Source: Cyanobacteria bacterium SZAS LIN-3 (GTDB taxonomy: Bacteria; Cyanobacteriota; Vampirovibrionia; Obscuribacterales; Obscuribacteraceae). From it: a DNA stretch of 64,000 nucleotides. The translations under genes were made by a program, and so were the position numbers. Below the pieces are notes generated by a model that did not search any database, had not been told where the DNA came from, and was given only the letters and a program-made list of their open reading frames with translations. This document shows, one piece after another, positions 9,801-17,427 of the stretch. The stretch spans positions 32,253 to 96,252 of the forward strand of contig JAFEAV010000017.1 in the NCBI GenBank assembly GCA_018266215.1, written 5' to 3'. Position 1 is the stretch's first letter; each line of letters begins with the position of its first letter.

Positions 9801-9856
9801 AGGTACCGCTCAAGGTCGACTTTGGCGTAGCCAAAAACTGGCGCGACGCCAAATAA
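6848..9856 (+). CDS. polA: DNA polymerase I
   Basis: A 1002-residue polymerase for Okazaki fragment processing and repair. The N-terminal 5' nuclease domain spans about 1-290 (YEADDVIGTLA, GDSSDNIPGVKGIGPKTA). A 100-residue Ala/Pro-rich linker follows. The 3'-5' exonuclease domain is at about 395-600 and looks active: DLETTG with Asp412 and Glu414, NCKYE in motif II, and YAADDA in motif III. The polymerase domain has catalytic Asp779 in SADYSQIELR and Asp956 in VHDELVLEVP. In the O-helix, Arg828, Lys832, Phe836 and Tyr840 are kept, but the Gly after Tyr is Arg841 and the Gly after Phe is Ala837, which is unusual. The start is preceded by a purine-rich GAGGAAAA. Length is slightly above the usual 900-970 because of the linker. 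Confidence 0.97.
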   Translation: MADEKTIILVDGSSLAFRMFYALMRTGMKAKDGTPTWAVHGFFSAIFDLIEKQKPDMLAVCFDLSEPTFRHAEFAYYKANRDAMPDDLARQWPIIKEGVKALEIPLYEMAGYEADDVIGTLAKLAEKNGHKALILTGDQDAFQLLEGESQKVQVLMPKDGELVNFDRQKVFDKLAVWPEQIIDYKGLSGDSSDNIPGVKGIGPKTASQLLASYGTIDGIYEHLDEIKSASVRQKLIDGRQNALDSRRLATIKLDVPMEFDFDHCHLTMPNLANVKGYFSGFNFRQLTGRLPRVLSRFSPDGLEPDLSTVEAAAMQISTESPVKEAAKPAPIAATDTPVELAALAGGQLKINFAAADSAPSDSGRAAATTATALLTRVEAQLKPIQSATLIDTKEKLEQLVKDLAQQSLISVDLETTGLNSLDTEIVGYAIAYDPTMIVNDEGRLENKGGSYGGESLKAVYIPVRHAGLSETEQLSPEYVSATLKPILEDPKIGKLAQNCKYEMNVLSLDGISFGPLRFDTMLASYIVNPDEKHGLKDQSERILGYQMTRIDELIGSGRKQITINFAPLDKVAMYAADDARVTLELARYYTGIFDKDQLFLMHEMELPVSRVLAKMEQTGVGLDLPYLEDFSKELSTDLARLETEIYGLAGHGFNINSTQQLQKVLFEELGLKTQGKVKKNSTDASVLESLRSEHEIIGKLLEYRHLSKLRSTYVDSLPREIIKRDNRLHGRFNQTVASTGRLSSSDPNLQNIPIKTEVGRRIRRAFIPGSPDASLISADYSQIELRLLAHMSGDELLIDAFEKNQDIHARTAGEIFDVPIEQVTSEMRRIGKTINFALVYRQGAYSTGVDLGISTKEAQAFIDKYFSRYPKVQGFLQSTIDDAKRNKYSKTVWGRKRYYNNINDSNGMLRSMDERAACNAPIQGSAADLVKLAMVRLDKDLTEAGSRAKVILQVHDELVLEVPDEDIEATKVLVEKAMLLDQPLKVPLKVDFGVAKNWRDAK

Positions 9857-9879
9857 AGCACCCGCAAAAATACGCTAAA

Positions 9880-10006
9880 TATTCGCAATAAGATTCAAAT
9901 ATTATTGCGAATAGATTGCAATTGGCAGCAAAGAGGAGTAATCTATTCCCCGTTGTTGCGATTCATTCTCAATAACTTTCATTCCTTACTGACATTCTCG
10001 CAATAA
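9880..10006. promoter_or_regulatory. Cluster of iron-box-like repeats upstream of flavodoxin
   Basis: Six related half-sites lie within 127 bp: ATTCGCAATAA at 9881, TTATTGCGAAT at 9902, GATTGCAAT at 9914, TTGCGATTC at 9956, ATTCTCAATAA at 9965 and ATTCTCGCAATAA at 9994. The first two form a perfect 12-bp inverted repeat (9880-9891 with 9902-9913). Sites at 9956-9972 form an imperfect 17-bp palindrome similar to Fur boxes. Flavodoxin genes are commonly repressed by Fur when iron is present, so Fur-family binding is the likely role. This is inference from pattern and neighbour. Confidence 0.5.
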
Positions 10007-10119
10007 ATACCGCCAGCGGCCCCCCTTGGGTCGAGCGGTCCCGTCGGCATGACTTCGCCACCTCTGGTGGTGGCATCGCCATGCTCAATTTTTCAACTTA
10101 CACCTGCACCGGAGGCAAT

Positions 10120-10641
10120 ATGGGCAAACTATTTTATGGCACTATGACGGGCAACACCGCCATTGTCGCCGAGGGCATTCAGTCAGCGCTGGCCGAGCTC
10201 GTAGACGAGGCGCGCTGCATAGACCGGGCCTCGGCCGAGGACCTGAGAGCCTGCGACTTCCTCATCCTGGGCGGCTCAACCTGGGGCGACGGCGAGCTGA
10301 CCGATGACTGGGTCGACTTCCTGCCTCAGCTGGACAACATTGACTTCAGCGGCAAACGCGTGGCCCTCTTTGGCCTGGGCGATCAGGTTGGCTACACCTA
10401 CAACTTTGTCAGCGCCATGCGCATCCTCTACGACAAAGTTAAAGAACGTGGCGGGACAATCATCGCCGACCGCATGCCCACCGCCGGCTTTGACTTCGCC
10501 CACTCCGAATCAGTAATCGATGGTCACTTCATCGGCCTGGTACTGGATGAGGCCAACGAGCCAGACCTGACCGCCGAGCGGATAGTCGCCTGGGCGGAGG
10601 TAGTGAGACAGCAAGTGAAAGTCCCGGCCGGAACGCTCTAA
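10120..10641 (+). CDS. Flavodoxin, long-chain type
   Basis: An FMN-binding electron carrier of 173 residues that usually substitutes for ferredoxin when iron is scarce. The phosphate-binding loop FYGTMTGNT opens the protein. The GGSTWGDGELTDDW segment carries the FMN-stacking Trp, and ALFGLGDQVGYTYNF carries the second aromatic region. The roughly 20-residue insertion between strands marks the long-chain class. The ATG at 10120 is chosen because GGAGG lies just before it; an upstream in-frame ATG at 10081 would add 13 residues before the phosphate loop. The upstream cluster of iron-box-like repeats fits iron-responsive control. The small gene at 10646 follows after 4 bp and is likely cotranscribed. 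Confidence 0.94.
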   Translation: MGKLFYGTMTGNTAIVAEGIQSALAELVDEARCIDRASAEDLRACDFLILGGSTWGDGELTDDWVDFLPQLDNIDFSGKRVALFGLGDQVGYTYNFVSAMRILYDKVKERGGTIIADRMPTAGFDFAHSESVIDGHFIGLVLDEANEPDLTAERIVAWAEVVRQQVKVPAGTL

Positions 10642-10645
10642 AGCC

Positions 10646-10990
10646 ATGACAAATCTCCACCGCTGGCTCTGTGACAAGCCGGCAGCAACGCTGGATCGCC
10701 TGGGCAGAATCAATCGTGCCGCCACCAGCTCGGCGCACATAATTCTGGCCCTCTCCTATGGCCTTACTGACCCGCACATCCGGGCCATAAATAAGATGAT
10801 CGTCGCCCTGCTGCTGGCCCGCCACAAAGCGCAAAGGCGCGGCGATACACGCAAGGAGCAAATGATCGAGTGCAAACTTCAGGACCTGCATGAAGCGATA
10901 AACTCCGCCACCGGCACGTCAATGCCCGTGGCGGACGCAAATGCAAAAATAGCCGCCGGCAACGCCTGCAAGAGAGCCACAAGCGTATAA
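10646..10990 (+). CDS. Small helical protein of unknown function, downstream of flavodoxin
   Basis: I do not recognise this 114-residue protein. It is predicted to be mostly helical, basic in the middle (ARHKAQRRGDTRKEQ), with Ala-rich ends and no signal peptide or membrane segment. The ATG is 4 bases after the flavodoxin stop, so it is probably translated from the same message, and might share iron-dependent expression. No cofactor motif is visible. The two Cys residues (C9 and C108) are far apart and give no iron-sulfur pattern. Confidence 0.6.
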   Translation: MTNLHRWLCDKPAATLDRLGRINRAATSSAHIILALSYGLTDPHIRAINKMIVALLLARHKAQRRGDTRKEQMIECKLQDLHEAINSATGTSMPVADANAKIAAGNACKRATSV

Positions 10991-11020
10991 TTGTCCGACA
11001 GCAATTAGCAGGGCGCTCTT

Positions 11021-13297
11021 TTGGCGGACAGTGACAACGACAACGATAATCTTGCCACCAGAGCGATCCCCGGCTCCGGTCAAACAACGCAGATCCCCGG
11101 GATTTCGGGGACGAACGTCAGCTATCTGCCGGGAGACATAGTCGACAACGCTTACCAGCTGACGAAATTACTCGGCAGCGGAGGGATGGGTGCCGTCTTC
11201 GCCTGCCGACATCTGGCCCTCAATCAAAACTACGCGCTCAAGTTGCTTTCTGCCAGGGATATGTCCGGCGAGTCCTGGTCACGCTTCCAGGTGGAGGCCA
11301 AAGCCCTGGCCCGCCTGAATCATCCGGGCATAGTCACCATTTACAACATGGGCATAGACAAAAATCAGTGCCCCTATTATGTAATGGACCTGCTCAGCGG
11401 CGAAGGACTGAACACAATGATCGAACGCCAGGGTCCCCTGCCCTACCAGCAGGCCCTGGACATATTTATACAGGTGGCCGAAGCACTCGGTTCTGCCCAT
11501 GCCCAGGGGATTGTCCACCGCGACATCAAACCCTCAAATCTGATGCTGCAAAAAGATCAGGCAAGCGGTCAGACCAGAGTTAAACTGGTTGACTTCGGCA
11601 TCGCCAGAGTTTCAAAAGAAGACGGTCCCAATCAAAGTCAAACAGCTACAGGACTGGTTTTTGGCACTCCGTTCTACATGAGCCCGGAGCAGTGCGACGG
11701 CGCCCGGGTGGATGGGCGCAGCGATATTTATTCAATCGGTTGCGCCCTGTTTGAGACACTCACAGGCAGGCCACCCTTTGTCGGAGAAAGCGCGGTGCAG
11801 ACTCTAATGCTGCATCAGAACAAACCGGCGCCAACTCTCAAAAGTCGCGCTCGTGATCTGGAATTCCCCGAAGCTCTGGAATTCGCCGTACAAAAAATGC
11901 TCAAGAAGAGGGCCGCCGAACGATACCAGGACATGTCTCAACTGAAGCATGATCTGGAGCGCATCCGACAGGGTAAGCCGATTCTGGCACAGGGACTGAC
12001 CGGAGCCTCAGAAGAAGCGCCCATAAAAATCAATGTGCCGGAGCGGCAGGCAAATGTGCAGCCAACCGCAGGTGGTATCACCACACCAATAAAACTGGTC
12101 ATCGCCGGTGGTCTCCTGGTAGTGCTGGCAGCAGGCACCATCATCACCATCGCCCTGACAAACAAGCCGCCAAAAAAAATTGTCACCACTGCTGCCGGCA
12201 GCAAATCAGCCCCTTATGTGGCCTCCTCCCCAGCCAGCAATTTTGCGGGCGACACTCTGGACTGGATCAACGACGATAAATCAGAGAAGAAGGAAGAGGA
12301 GGATGAGCGCTCCTATTTCGGCATACCGGTGGAAGAGCTGCGGGGCTACGGTGCCACCGAAGCGGAACTGAAAGAAATGGACACAAGCAAGCTGGCACCT
12401 TTTAAACACTCTCTGGTACAGGCAAAACGCAAATTAGAGACATTTTTTGCGGGGACGACGCTCCAGGCAAAGTTCAAAGAAGGAAACGTCTTTCACTTCC
12501 CCAGAGATGTCAGCCTCGGTGATATCACCATCGGTGACGCACCACCGCGTCAGGCCACAGGCGACATCCCGGTCCCGGCAGGGGCACGCACCTGCCTCTA
12601 TCTGGCCACACCAACCAAGGGCTTAAGCAGACTGCTAAGTAACTTCGGCCCCGATGATCTCAACGGTATAGCCATACTCTTCGATGCCTCCGATTTTGCC
12701 ATCGGCAACCTCACTACCTGGAAAAAACTGGACGACCTCTGGTTTTTCAATCCACTCATGAAAATGCTGCCCACTGATGTGGAAAGCATGGATGAAGCTG
12801 ATTTTAGCGACAATTACCTGTACAAACTGGAGCAGTTAAAGCATCTAAAATCACTGGGATTGAGCAAACCGGTTTCGGGTGCAAAAATTGTCGGCATGCC
12901 CCTGCTGCGACGTCTGGAATGTCTGCGCATCAAACGCATATACGAGCCCGAAGCACTGTACAAGGAGTTGCACCGCTTTGATAATCTAAAGGAACTCTGG
13001 ATCATGCACCAGGACACTACCGACGGTCAGCTGCGTTACTTTGCCGCCATGAAAAATCTGCAGCGCCTGACCATCAAACGCAGCCACCTTACATTCGCCG
13101 CCGCCAGTTCTTTTAAACAGATGCCCGCTCTAAAATATCTCTGCCTGGATCGCAATGACTGGACCGCAGGACAAAAGGCCCAACTAAAAAAGATGCTGCC
13201 ACACTGCCGGATAGTCTTTGAAAACGTTATCGATCGCCGATACTGGGAAATGTTTCCCCCAGGGTCCGCCTCAGCAGGGAAAGTGACAAGCCATTGA
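11021..13297 (+). CDS. Transmembrane Ser/Thr protein kinase with LRR sensor tail (first of pair)
   Basis: A 758-residue PknB-type kinase. A short N-terminal tail (QTTQIPGISG) leads into the kinase domain at about 45-315. It has the glycine loop LGSGGMGAVF, Lys74 in YALK, Glu92, HRDIKPSN with Asp168, DFG at 191-193 and SPEQ in place of APE, so it should be active. One membrane span lies at about 358-378. A Glu/Asp/Lys-rich stretch follows, then a beta-rich module (HFPRDVSLGDITIG, ATGDIPVPAG) and several leucine-rich repeats to the C-terminus, outside the membrane. It starts at TTG 11021 with an AGCAGGG-type site. Its stop overlaps the TTG of the next kinase, which is a clear paralogue. Confidence 0.9.
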   Translation: MADSDNDNDNLATRAIPGSGQTTQIPGISGTNVSYLPGDIVDNAYQLTKLLGSGGMGAVFACRHLALNQNYALKLLSARDMSGESWSRFQVEAKALARLNHPGIVTIYNMGIDKNQCPYYVMDLLSGEGLNTMIERQGPLPYQQALDIFIQVAEALGSAHAQGIVHRDIKPSNLMLQKDQASGQTRVKLVDFGIARVSKEDGPNQSQTATGLVFGTPFYMSPEQCDGARVDGRSDIYSIGCALFETLTGRPPFVGESAVQTLMLHQNKPAPTLKSRARDLEFPEALEFAVQKMLKKRAAERYQDMSQLKHDLERIRQGKPILAQGLTGASEEAPIKINVPERQANVQPTAGGITTPIKLVIAGGLLVVLAAGTIITIALTNKPPKKIVTTAAGSKSAPYVASSPASNFAGDTLDWINDDKSEKKEEEDERSYFGIPVEELRGYGATEAELKEMDTSKLAPFKHSLVQAKRKLETFFAGTTLQAKFKEGNVFHFPRDVSLGDITIGDAPPRQATGDIPVPAGARTCLYLATPTKGLSRLLSNFGPDDLNGIAILFDASDFAIGNLTTWKKLDDLWFFNPLMKMLPTDVESMDEADFSDNYLYKLEQLKHLKSLGLSKPVSGAKIVGMPLLRRLECLRIKRIYEPEALYKELHRFDNLKELWIMHQDTTDGQLRYFAAMKNLQRLTIKRSHLTFAAASSFKQMPALKYLCLDRNDWTAGQKAQLKKMLPHCRIVFENVIDRRYWEMFPPGSASAGKVTSH

Positions 13298-15462
13298 AAG
13301 AGAACGACTACACTATCGATTCGAGGGCAGGGCTCCAGCAAACCACGCTTATCAGCGGTATTTCCGGCATAAGCCGGTCATATTTACCCGGGGACATTGT
13401 CGACAACGCCTACCAGCTAACTCAATTACTCGGCCGTGGCGGCATGGGCGCAGTATTCTCTTGTGTCCACCTGAGCCTGCAAAAAAATTATGCTCTCAAA
13501 TTACTTGCCGCAGACAACTTGAGCAATGAGGTCTGGTCTCGCTTCCAGCTTGAAGCCAAGGCCCTGGCCAAACTGAACCATCCGGGCATCGTCAGCATCC
13601 ACAATATGGGCATAGACAAAAATCAGTGCCCGTACTACGTAATGGACCTTTTGATCGGCAATACACTGGATCAATTGATACACAAACAGGGCCGCCTGCA
13701 GGTTGACCAGGTCCTCGACATCTTCATACAAGTGGCCGATGCTCTCGCCTCCGCGCACAGCCAGGGCATTATTCACCGCGATATCAAACCATCCAATCTG
13801 ATGCTTATTCTGGAGACGGGGAAAAAACTCCCTACGGTAAAAATCGTCGACTTCGGCATCGCCCGCGTGCAAAAGCAGGATCTGCCCGGCCAGAGCCAGA
13901 CGGCTACAGGCCTGGTTTTCGGCACGCCCTTCTATATGAGTCCCGAACAATGCGACGGGGCCAGGGTAGACGAGCGCTCCGACATTTACTCTTTTGGTTG
14001 CGCCATTTTTGAAGCTCTTACAGGTAAGCCGCCTTTTGTCGGTGAAACGCCCTTCCAAACTTTTATGATGCATCAAACTCAAGCCCCGCCAACTCTGGCA
14101 AAAGTGGCAGGCGGAGCGACTTTCCCTGAAGCACTGGAAGCAGCCGTACAAAAAATGCTGCAAAAGAACAGGGCCGACCGCTATCAAGCAATGAGTCAGA
14201 TCAAGCATGACCTGGAACGAATAAAATCAGGGAAATTGATCAGAGCCCAGGAAACAGTGGCGGTGGTCCCGGAGGTCGAGAACTCGGTCGAAGCGCCCAG
14301 CGGCCAGGGCGGCGGTCAACTGAAAGTCCTGGCTATCGTGGCCGGTTTACTTGTCTTCAGCGTGGCAGGACTGGGCTGCTGGTTAATATTCAAACCACCC
14401 GCGGCAACCGAGAAAATCGCCGCCACCACAACCGTTACTCCTCCGGTGCAAACAGCCGCCGGATCATCGTTTGGTGAGCGTGATAGTGATAACGAGAGCG
14501 AGAGCGTTGGCCTGCCGATGGAGGTACTGCATCGCATGGGGGCCTCGCAAAAAGAAATAGACTCCATTGGTATCTACGATTCGCTGCGGATAACCACCGA
14601 CTCCATGGAATACAAAAAGCGGATGAAGGGCCACATTAGCGATCCAGTATGGATGGCCAGCAAATTTAAATCCCGGGGCGCTTTCCATTTCCCGACCGAC
14701 CTCGTCATGGGACATATAAGCATTAACGGCAAACCACCGGTGCAAGCGGTCGGAGATATCCCGGTCAGCGACGGGGACAAAGTACGACTCCTTCTCCTCA
14801 CCCCTAACAAGCCATCGGTCGAAATCCTGGATAAATTCTATCCCGATGATCTAATCGGTGTAGAGGTGCTGTTCGATGACAGCAGCCGGGCCATCGATAA
14901 ACTTTCAAAATGGACACGCCTGGAAGAATTCAGCTGCTTCAATACGATCATAAAAGCTCTTCCTGACCGCACAGAAAACTGGGATGAATCATCACTTCAG
15001 CCCAGAGACCTAATTAAAATCGACTCCATGAAAAACCTCAAGGTCCTTGGCTTATGCGGGCCTCTGAGCGCTCGTTCCATCGTGCACATGACGAGCCTGA
15101 GGAGAATTCACAGCCTGAGAGTGAAGCGGATATACGACATTGCCGTATTGCTCCAGGCATTGAAAGACTACGACAATATAGATGAGCTGTGGCTTGTGCA
15201 CCAGGAAACCACGGATAAGCAACTGGCCTATCTAGTTCAGATGAAAAATCTGAAGCGCCTGGTCATCCGCCGCAGCTTGCTGACACCAGGCTGCATCCGA
15301 TATTTCAAAGCAATGCCCGCTCTGAAATATCTGCGCCTCGATCGCAATGACTGGACAGCGGCACAAAAAGCTGATTTCAAAAAGCAACTGCCACACATTA
15401 CAGTCGAATTTGAACCGGTAATAGATAAGACCTACTGGCAGATGATACCCAACAGCAAGTAA
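13294..15462 (+). CDS. Transmembrane Ser/Thr protein kinase with LRR sensor tail (second of pair)
   Basis: A 722-residue paralogue of the preceding kinase, arranged the same way: tail QQTTLISGISG, kinase domain (LGRGGMGAVF, Lys69, Asp163 of HRDIKPSN, DFG at 186-188), a membrane span at about 343-365, the same beta-rich module (HFPTDLVMGHISI, AVGDIPVSDG) and LRRs ending in a matching LRLDRNDWTAAQK segment. The TTG start overlaps the TGA of the upstream gene (TTGA), with AGGGA before it, so translation is probably coupled and the two proteins may be made in fixed ratio. The kinase cores are closely similar, while the regions around the membrane span have diverged, which suggests different signals feeding similar targets. 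Confidence 0.9.
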   Translation: MKENDYTIDSRAGLQQTTLISGISGISRSYLPGDIVDNAYQLTQLLGRGGMGAVFSCVHLSLQKNYALKLLAADNLSNEVWSRFQLEAKALAKLNHPGIVSIHNMGIDKNQCPYYVMDLLIGNTLDQLIHKQGRLQVDQVLDIFIQVADALASAHSQGIIHRDIKPSNLMLILETGKKLPTVKIVDFGIARVQKQDLPGQSQTATGLVFGTPFYMSPEQCDGARVDERSDIYSFGCAIFEALTGKPPFVGETPFQTFMMHQTQAPPTLAKVAGGATFPEALEAAVQKMLQKNRADRYQAMSQIKHDLERIKSGKLIRAQETVAVVPEVENSVEAPSGQGGGQLKVLAIVAGLLVFSVAGLGCWLIFKPPAATEKIAATTTVTPPVQTAAGSSFGERDSDNESESVGLPMEVLHRMGASQKEIDSIGIYDSLRITTDSMEYKKRMKGHISDPVWMASKFKSRGAFHFPTDLVMGHISINGKPPVQAVGDIPVSDGDKVRLLLLTPNKPSVEILDKFYPDDLIGVEVLFDDSSRAIDKLSKWTRLEEFSCFNTIIKALPDRTENWDESSLQPRDLIKIDSMKNLKVLGLCGPLSARSIVHMTSLRRIHSLRVKRIYDIAVLLQALKDYDNIDELWLVHQETTDKQLAYLVQMKNLKRLVIRRSLLTPGCIRYFKAMPALKYLRLDRNDWTAAQKADFKKQLPHITVEFEPVIDKTYWQMIPNSK

Positions 15463-15555
15463 CGGTGCCCCGGTCCAGACGGAGCTATCCAAAATCAGGG
15501 GCGACCTGCTAACCTACTGATGGTGACCCGAAGATACTGCACCAGGGCTCAAGCA

Positions 15556-16596
15556 ATGAACGCGCCTCGCCGTCAAGCCTTTGTTATGACTATCTCCTGT
15601 CTGCTTGCGGCATTGATGCCCCAGACCTGGAGCCCCCTGACGCAGCCGGCATCGGCACAGGAAAACTGCGGTCCGAAGCCGGTGACCGTCTGCGATGTAT
15701 TCATGTGGGACAACCAGCTGGTGGCAAAATACGCCGATGTTTTCTATCGTCTTGACACAGCTAAAGGCACTTCGCAAAAAATGGATCTGCCCCTTTTCCC
15801 TGTAATTCTTGCCCTGGGGCGCTGGGAAGACAGGCCACTGGCCATGGGCAAAGAAGGCGATCGCTTCAAAGTATTTGACCGGCGCGGCGATAAGTGGCAC
15901 GAATTGATTTTGCCCCAGCGAGCCCATGCCATGGGCGACAAAGTACGCCTCTGCGCCTATAAGAAGGCCTTCGTCATCGTCGGCGAAAATTCCGCCTTCC
16001 GCCGCGAGGACAATAGCTGGCAGGAGATAAATTATCATCGCATGCCCGACGGGCTCTACGACAAGGTAAAAAACTGCCAGGCGCGCCATTACTATGCCCT
16101 GACCGATGACGTTATCTGGCGTGCCTACGGCAACAGCGAAAAAGGCGGCCTGTGCAAGATCTCGCTGAGCGACGGCAACTGGAGCGATGTGCCCCTTGAT
16201 GGTCCTCTGGCGACGCTGCCGGTAACCGGTTTGAAGTACAGCAGCGACGGCAAACTATTTCTATCCCAGGGCTCAAAAGGTCCTGCCGGGACGCCGGGCC
16301 AGGGCATCGTGCGCTGCCTGGAAAACGGCACCTGGAAAACCGTGACCACACTCAATTCATCCATTCAGGCCATCAGCTTTGACAGAGACGACAATCTCTA
16401 TCTCGCCACCGCAGACGCAGGGATTCTCTGCCGCAGCAAAAGCGGTCAGGTGAAAAAGCTGACAGGCACGGCCAATTGGCCAAAAAATCTTATACCGGTT
16501 ACGGTTTTGAAGATGAACGATGTGATTATTGCCGGCACCGACAAAGGCAATGTAGTAGTAGAGAACAGCAATAGCTCTAAAGTAATTCCGCTTTAA
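15556..16596 (+). CDS. Secreted protein with probable beta-propeller fold
   Basis: I do not recognise a named family. The product (346 residues from ATG 15556, or 358 from 15520) has a signal peptide ending near PASAQE. The mature part has repeated segments of the type D-x-x-x-L-Y-L-A-T and G-x-x-W-x-x-V, for example DRDDNLYLATADAGI and SDGNWSDVPLDG, which suggests blades of a beta-propeller. No catalytic residues were identified. The start at 15556 is preferred because CAGGG lies about 9 bases upstream; 15520 has no such site. It follows the kinase pair after a gap of roughly 90 bp and could be a ligand-binding or sensory partner, which is speculation. Confidence 0.7.
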   Translation: MNAPRRQAFVMTISCLLAALMPQTWSPLTQPASAQENCGPKPVTVCDVFMWDNQLVAKYADVFYRLDTAKGTSQKMDLPLFPVILALGRWEDRPLAMGKEGDRFKVFDRRGDKWHELILPQRAHAMGDKVRLCAYKKAFVIVGENSAFRREDNSWQEINYHRMPDGLYDKVKNCQARHYYALTDDVIWRAYGNSEKGGLCKISLSDGNWSDVPLDGPLATLPVTGLKYSSDGKLFLSQGSKGPAGTPGQGIVRCLENGTWKTVTTLNSSIQAISFDRDDNLYLATADAGILCRSKSGQVKKLTGTANWPKNLIPVTVLKMNDVIIAGTDKGNVVVENSNSSKVIPL

Positions 16597-16606
16597 CAAG
16601 CTGCCG

Positions 16607-17401
16607 CTATTTACTGCCGAACTTGCCGCCCAGGTTCAAATCATCGACCAGCGACTCAGCCTGTTTCTTTTGTGCCTTGGAAGTATAAATGTCATCTCCG
16701 CTGCCGACCCTCAAGCCCCGCGGGCACTCAAAGTCGGCCGGGTGATAAGGCAGTTTCTTGACCTCAGTGGTAACGACCATGTCTTTAGCGCCTGTATCTG
16801 ACCTTAGCGCGCTTTCTCCCCAGGAGCTCATGGCCATCGAATGGGCACGGTTCCTGGGCAAATTTTCAAAGCGGGTGCGATACACCACACCGCGAGCAGG
16901 TGTCATACGGTAGTAAGCGTAGAGTAAATCACTGACCTGCGGTGATACCGCCGGCGACTCCACCGTATAAAGGTCATGAAGGGTTCCGTCTTCTTGCTGG
17001 TCACGATAGCGCACAATCTCCAGGCCGTCTTTTTTAGTGGTGCCCAGCTTGATGGAACGCTTTCTGGCCAGGTCGGCAAGGCGGGGCTGATAGGGATAGG
17101 TGATAAAAAACTCGCGCAGGGTACAGACCCGGTACACCCTATCATCCAACCTGTAAGCATAAAGACGCCAGTCCGGGGCGTGGGTAACCAGCGCATACCC
17201 CTGGGTTTCGCACACTATTTTGATCGCGTTTGGCGTCCAGTAGATCTTATGCAAACCACTGAGGGCCTGCTTCTGCACAAAGAGCCACTCACAAGTTTCG
17301 GCAGCGAAAGCAGAGGGGGCTCCGGCTCCGCACAAAACAATGGCCAGGACCGTGGCCGGCAGCGAAAAGCGAGAGAAGCGCCTAATTTTCAGCATACGCA
17401 T
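16607..17401 (-). CDS. Secreted protein of unknown function
   Basis: A 264-residue protein with a clear signal peptide (basic n-region KIRRFSRF, hydrophobic core, cleavage near SAFAAE). The mature part contains two Cys near its start and middle (TCEWLF, IVCETQ), a Tyr-rich patch around VSDLLYAYYRMTP, and a C-terminal Cys in DFECPRG. No known domain was recognised. It converges with the upstream secreted protein (10-bp gap) and precedes nothing in an obvious operon; the permease upstream on the same strand ends 26 bp before it and may share its transcript. Confidence 0.65.
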   Translation of the reverse strand: MRMLKIRRFSRFSLPATVLAIVLCGAGAPSAFAAETCEWLFVQKQALSGLHKIYWTPNAIKIVCETQGYALVTHAPDWRLYAYRLDDRVYRVCTLREFFITYPYQPRLADLARKRSIKLGTTKKDGLEIVRYRDQQEDGTLHDLYTVESPAVSPQVSDLLYAYYRMTPARGVVYRTRFENLPRNRAHSMAMSSWGESALRSDTGAKDMVVTTEVKKLPYHPADFECPRGLRVGSGDDIYTSKAQKKQAESLVDDLNLGGKFGSK

Positions 17402-17427
17402 GCCCCCCGGGGCGGACGGCGAATGAC

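Noticed and set aside
9880..10006. Repeats before flavodoxin considered as a CRISPR array
   Set aside because: Repeat units are only about 11 bases, vary in sequence and spacing, and have no spacers of even length; an operator cluster fits better.
9857..10119. Gap after polA checked for a tRNA or other RNA gene
   Set aside because: No cloverleaf with a TTCRA-type arm and CCA-compatible acceptor could be formed; only the repeat cluster and short GC-rich hairpins near 10057-10074 were seen.
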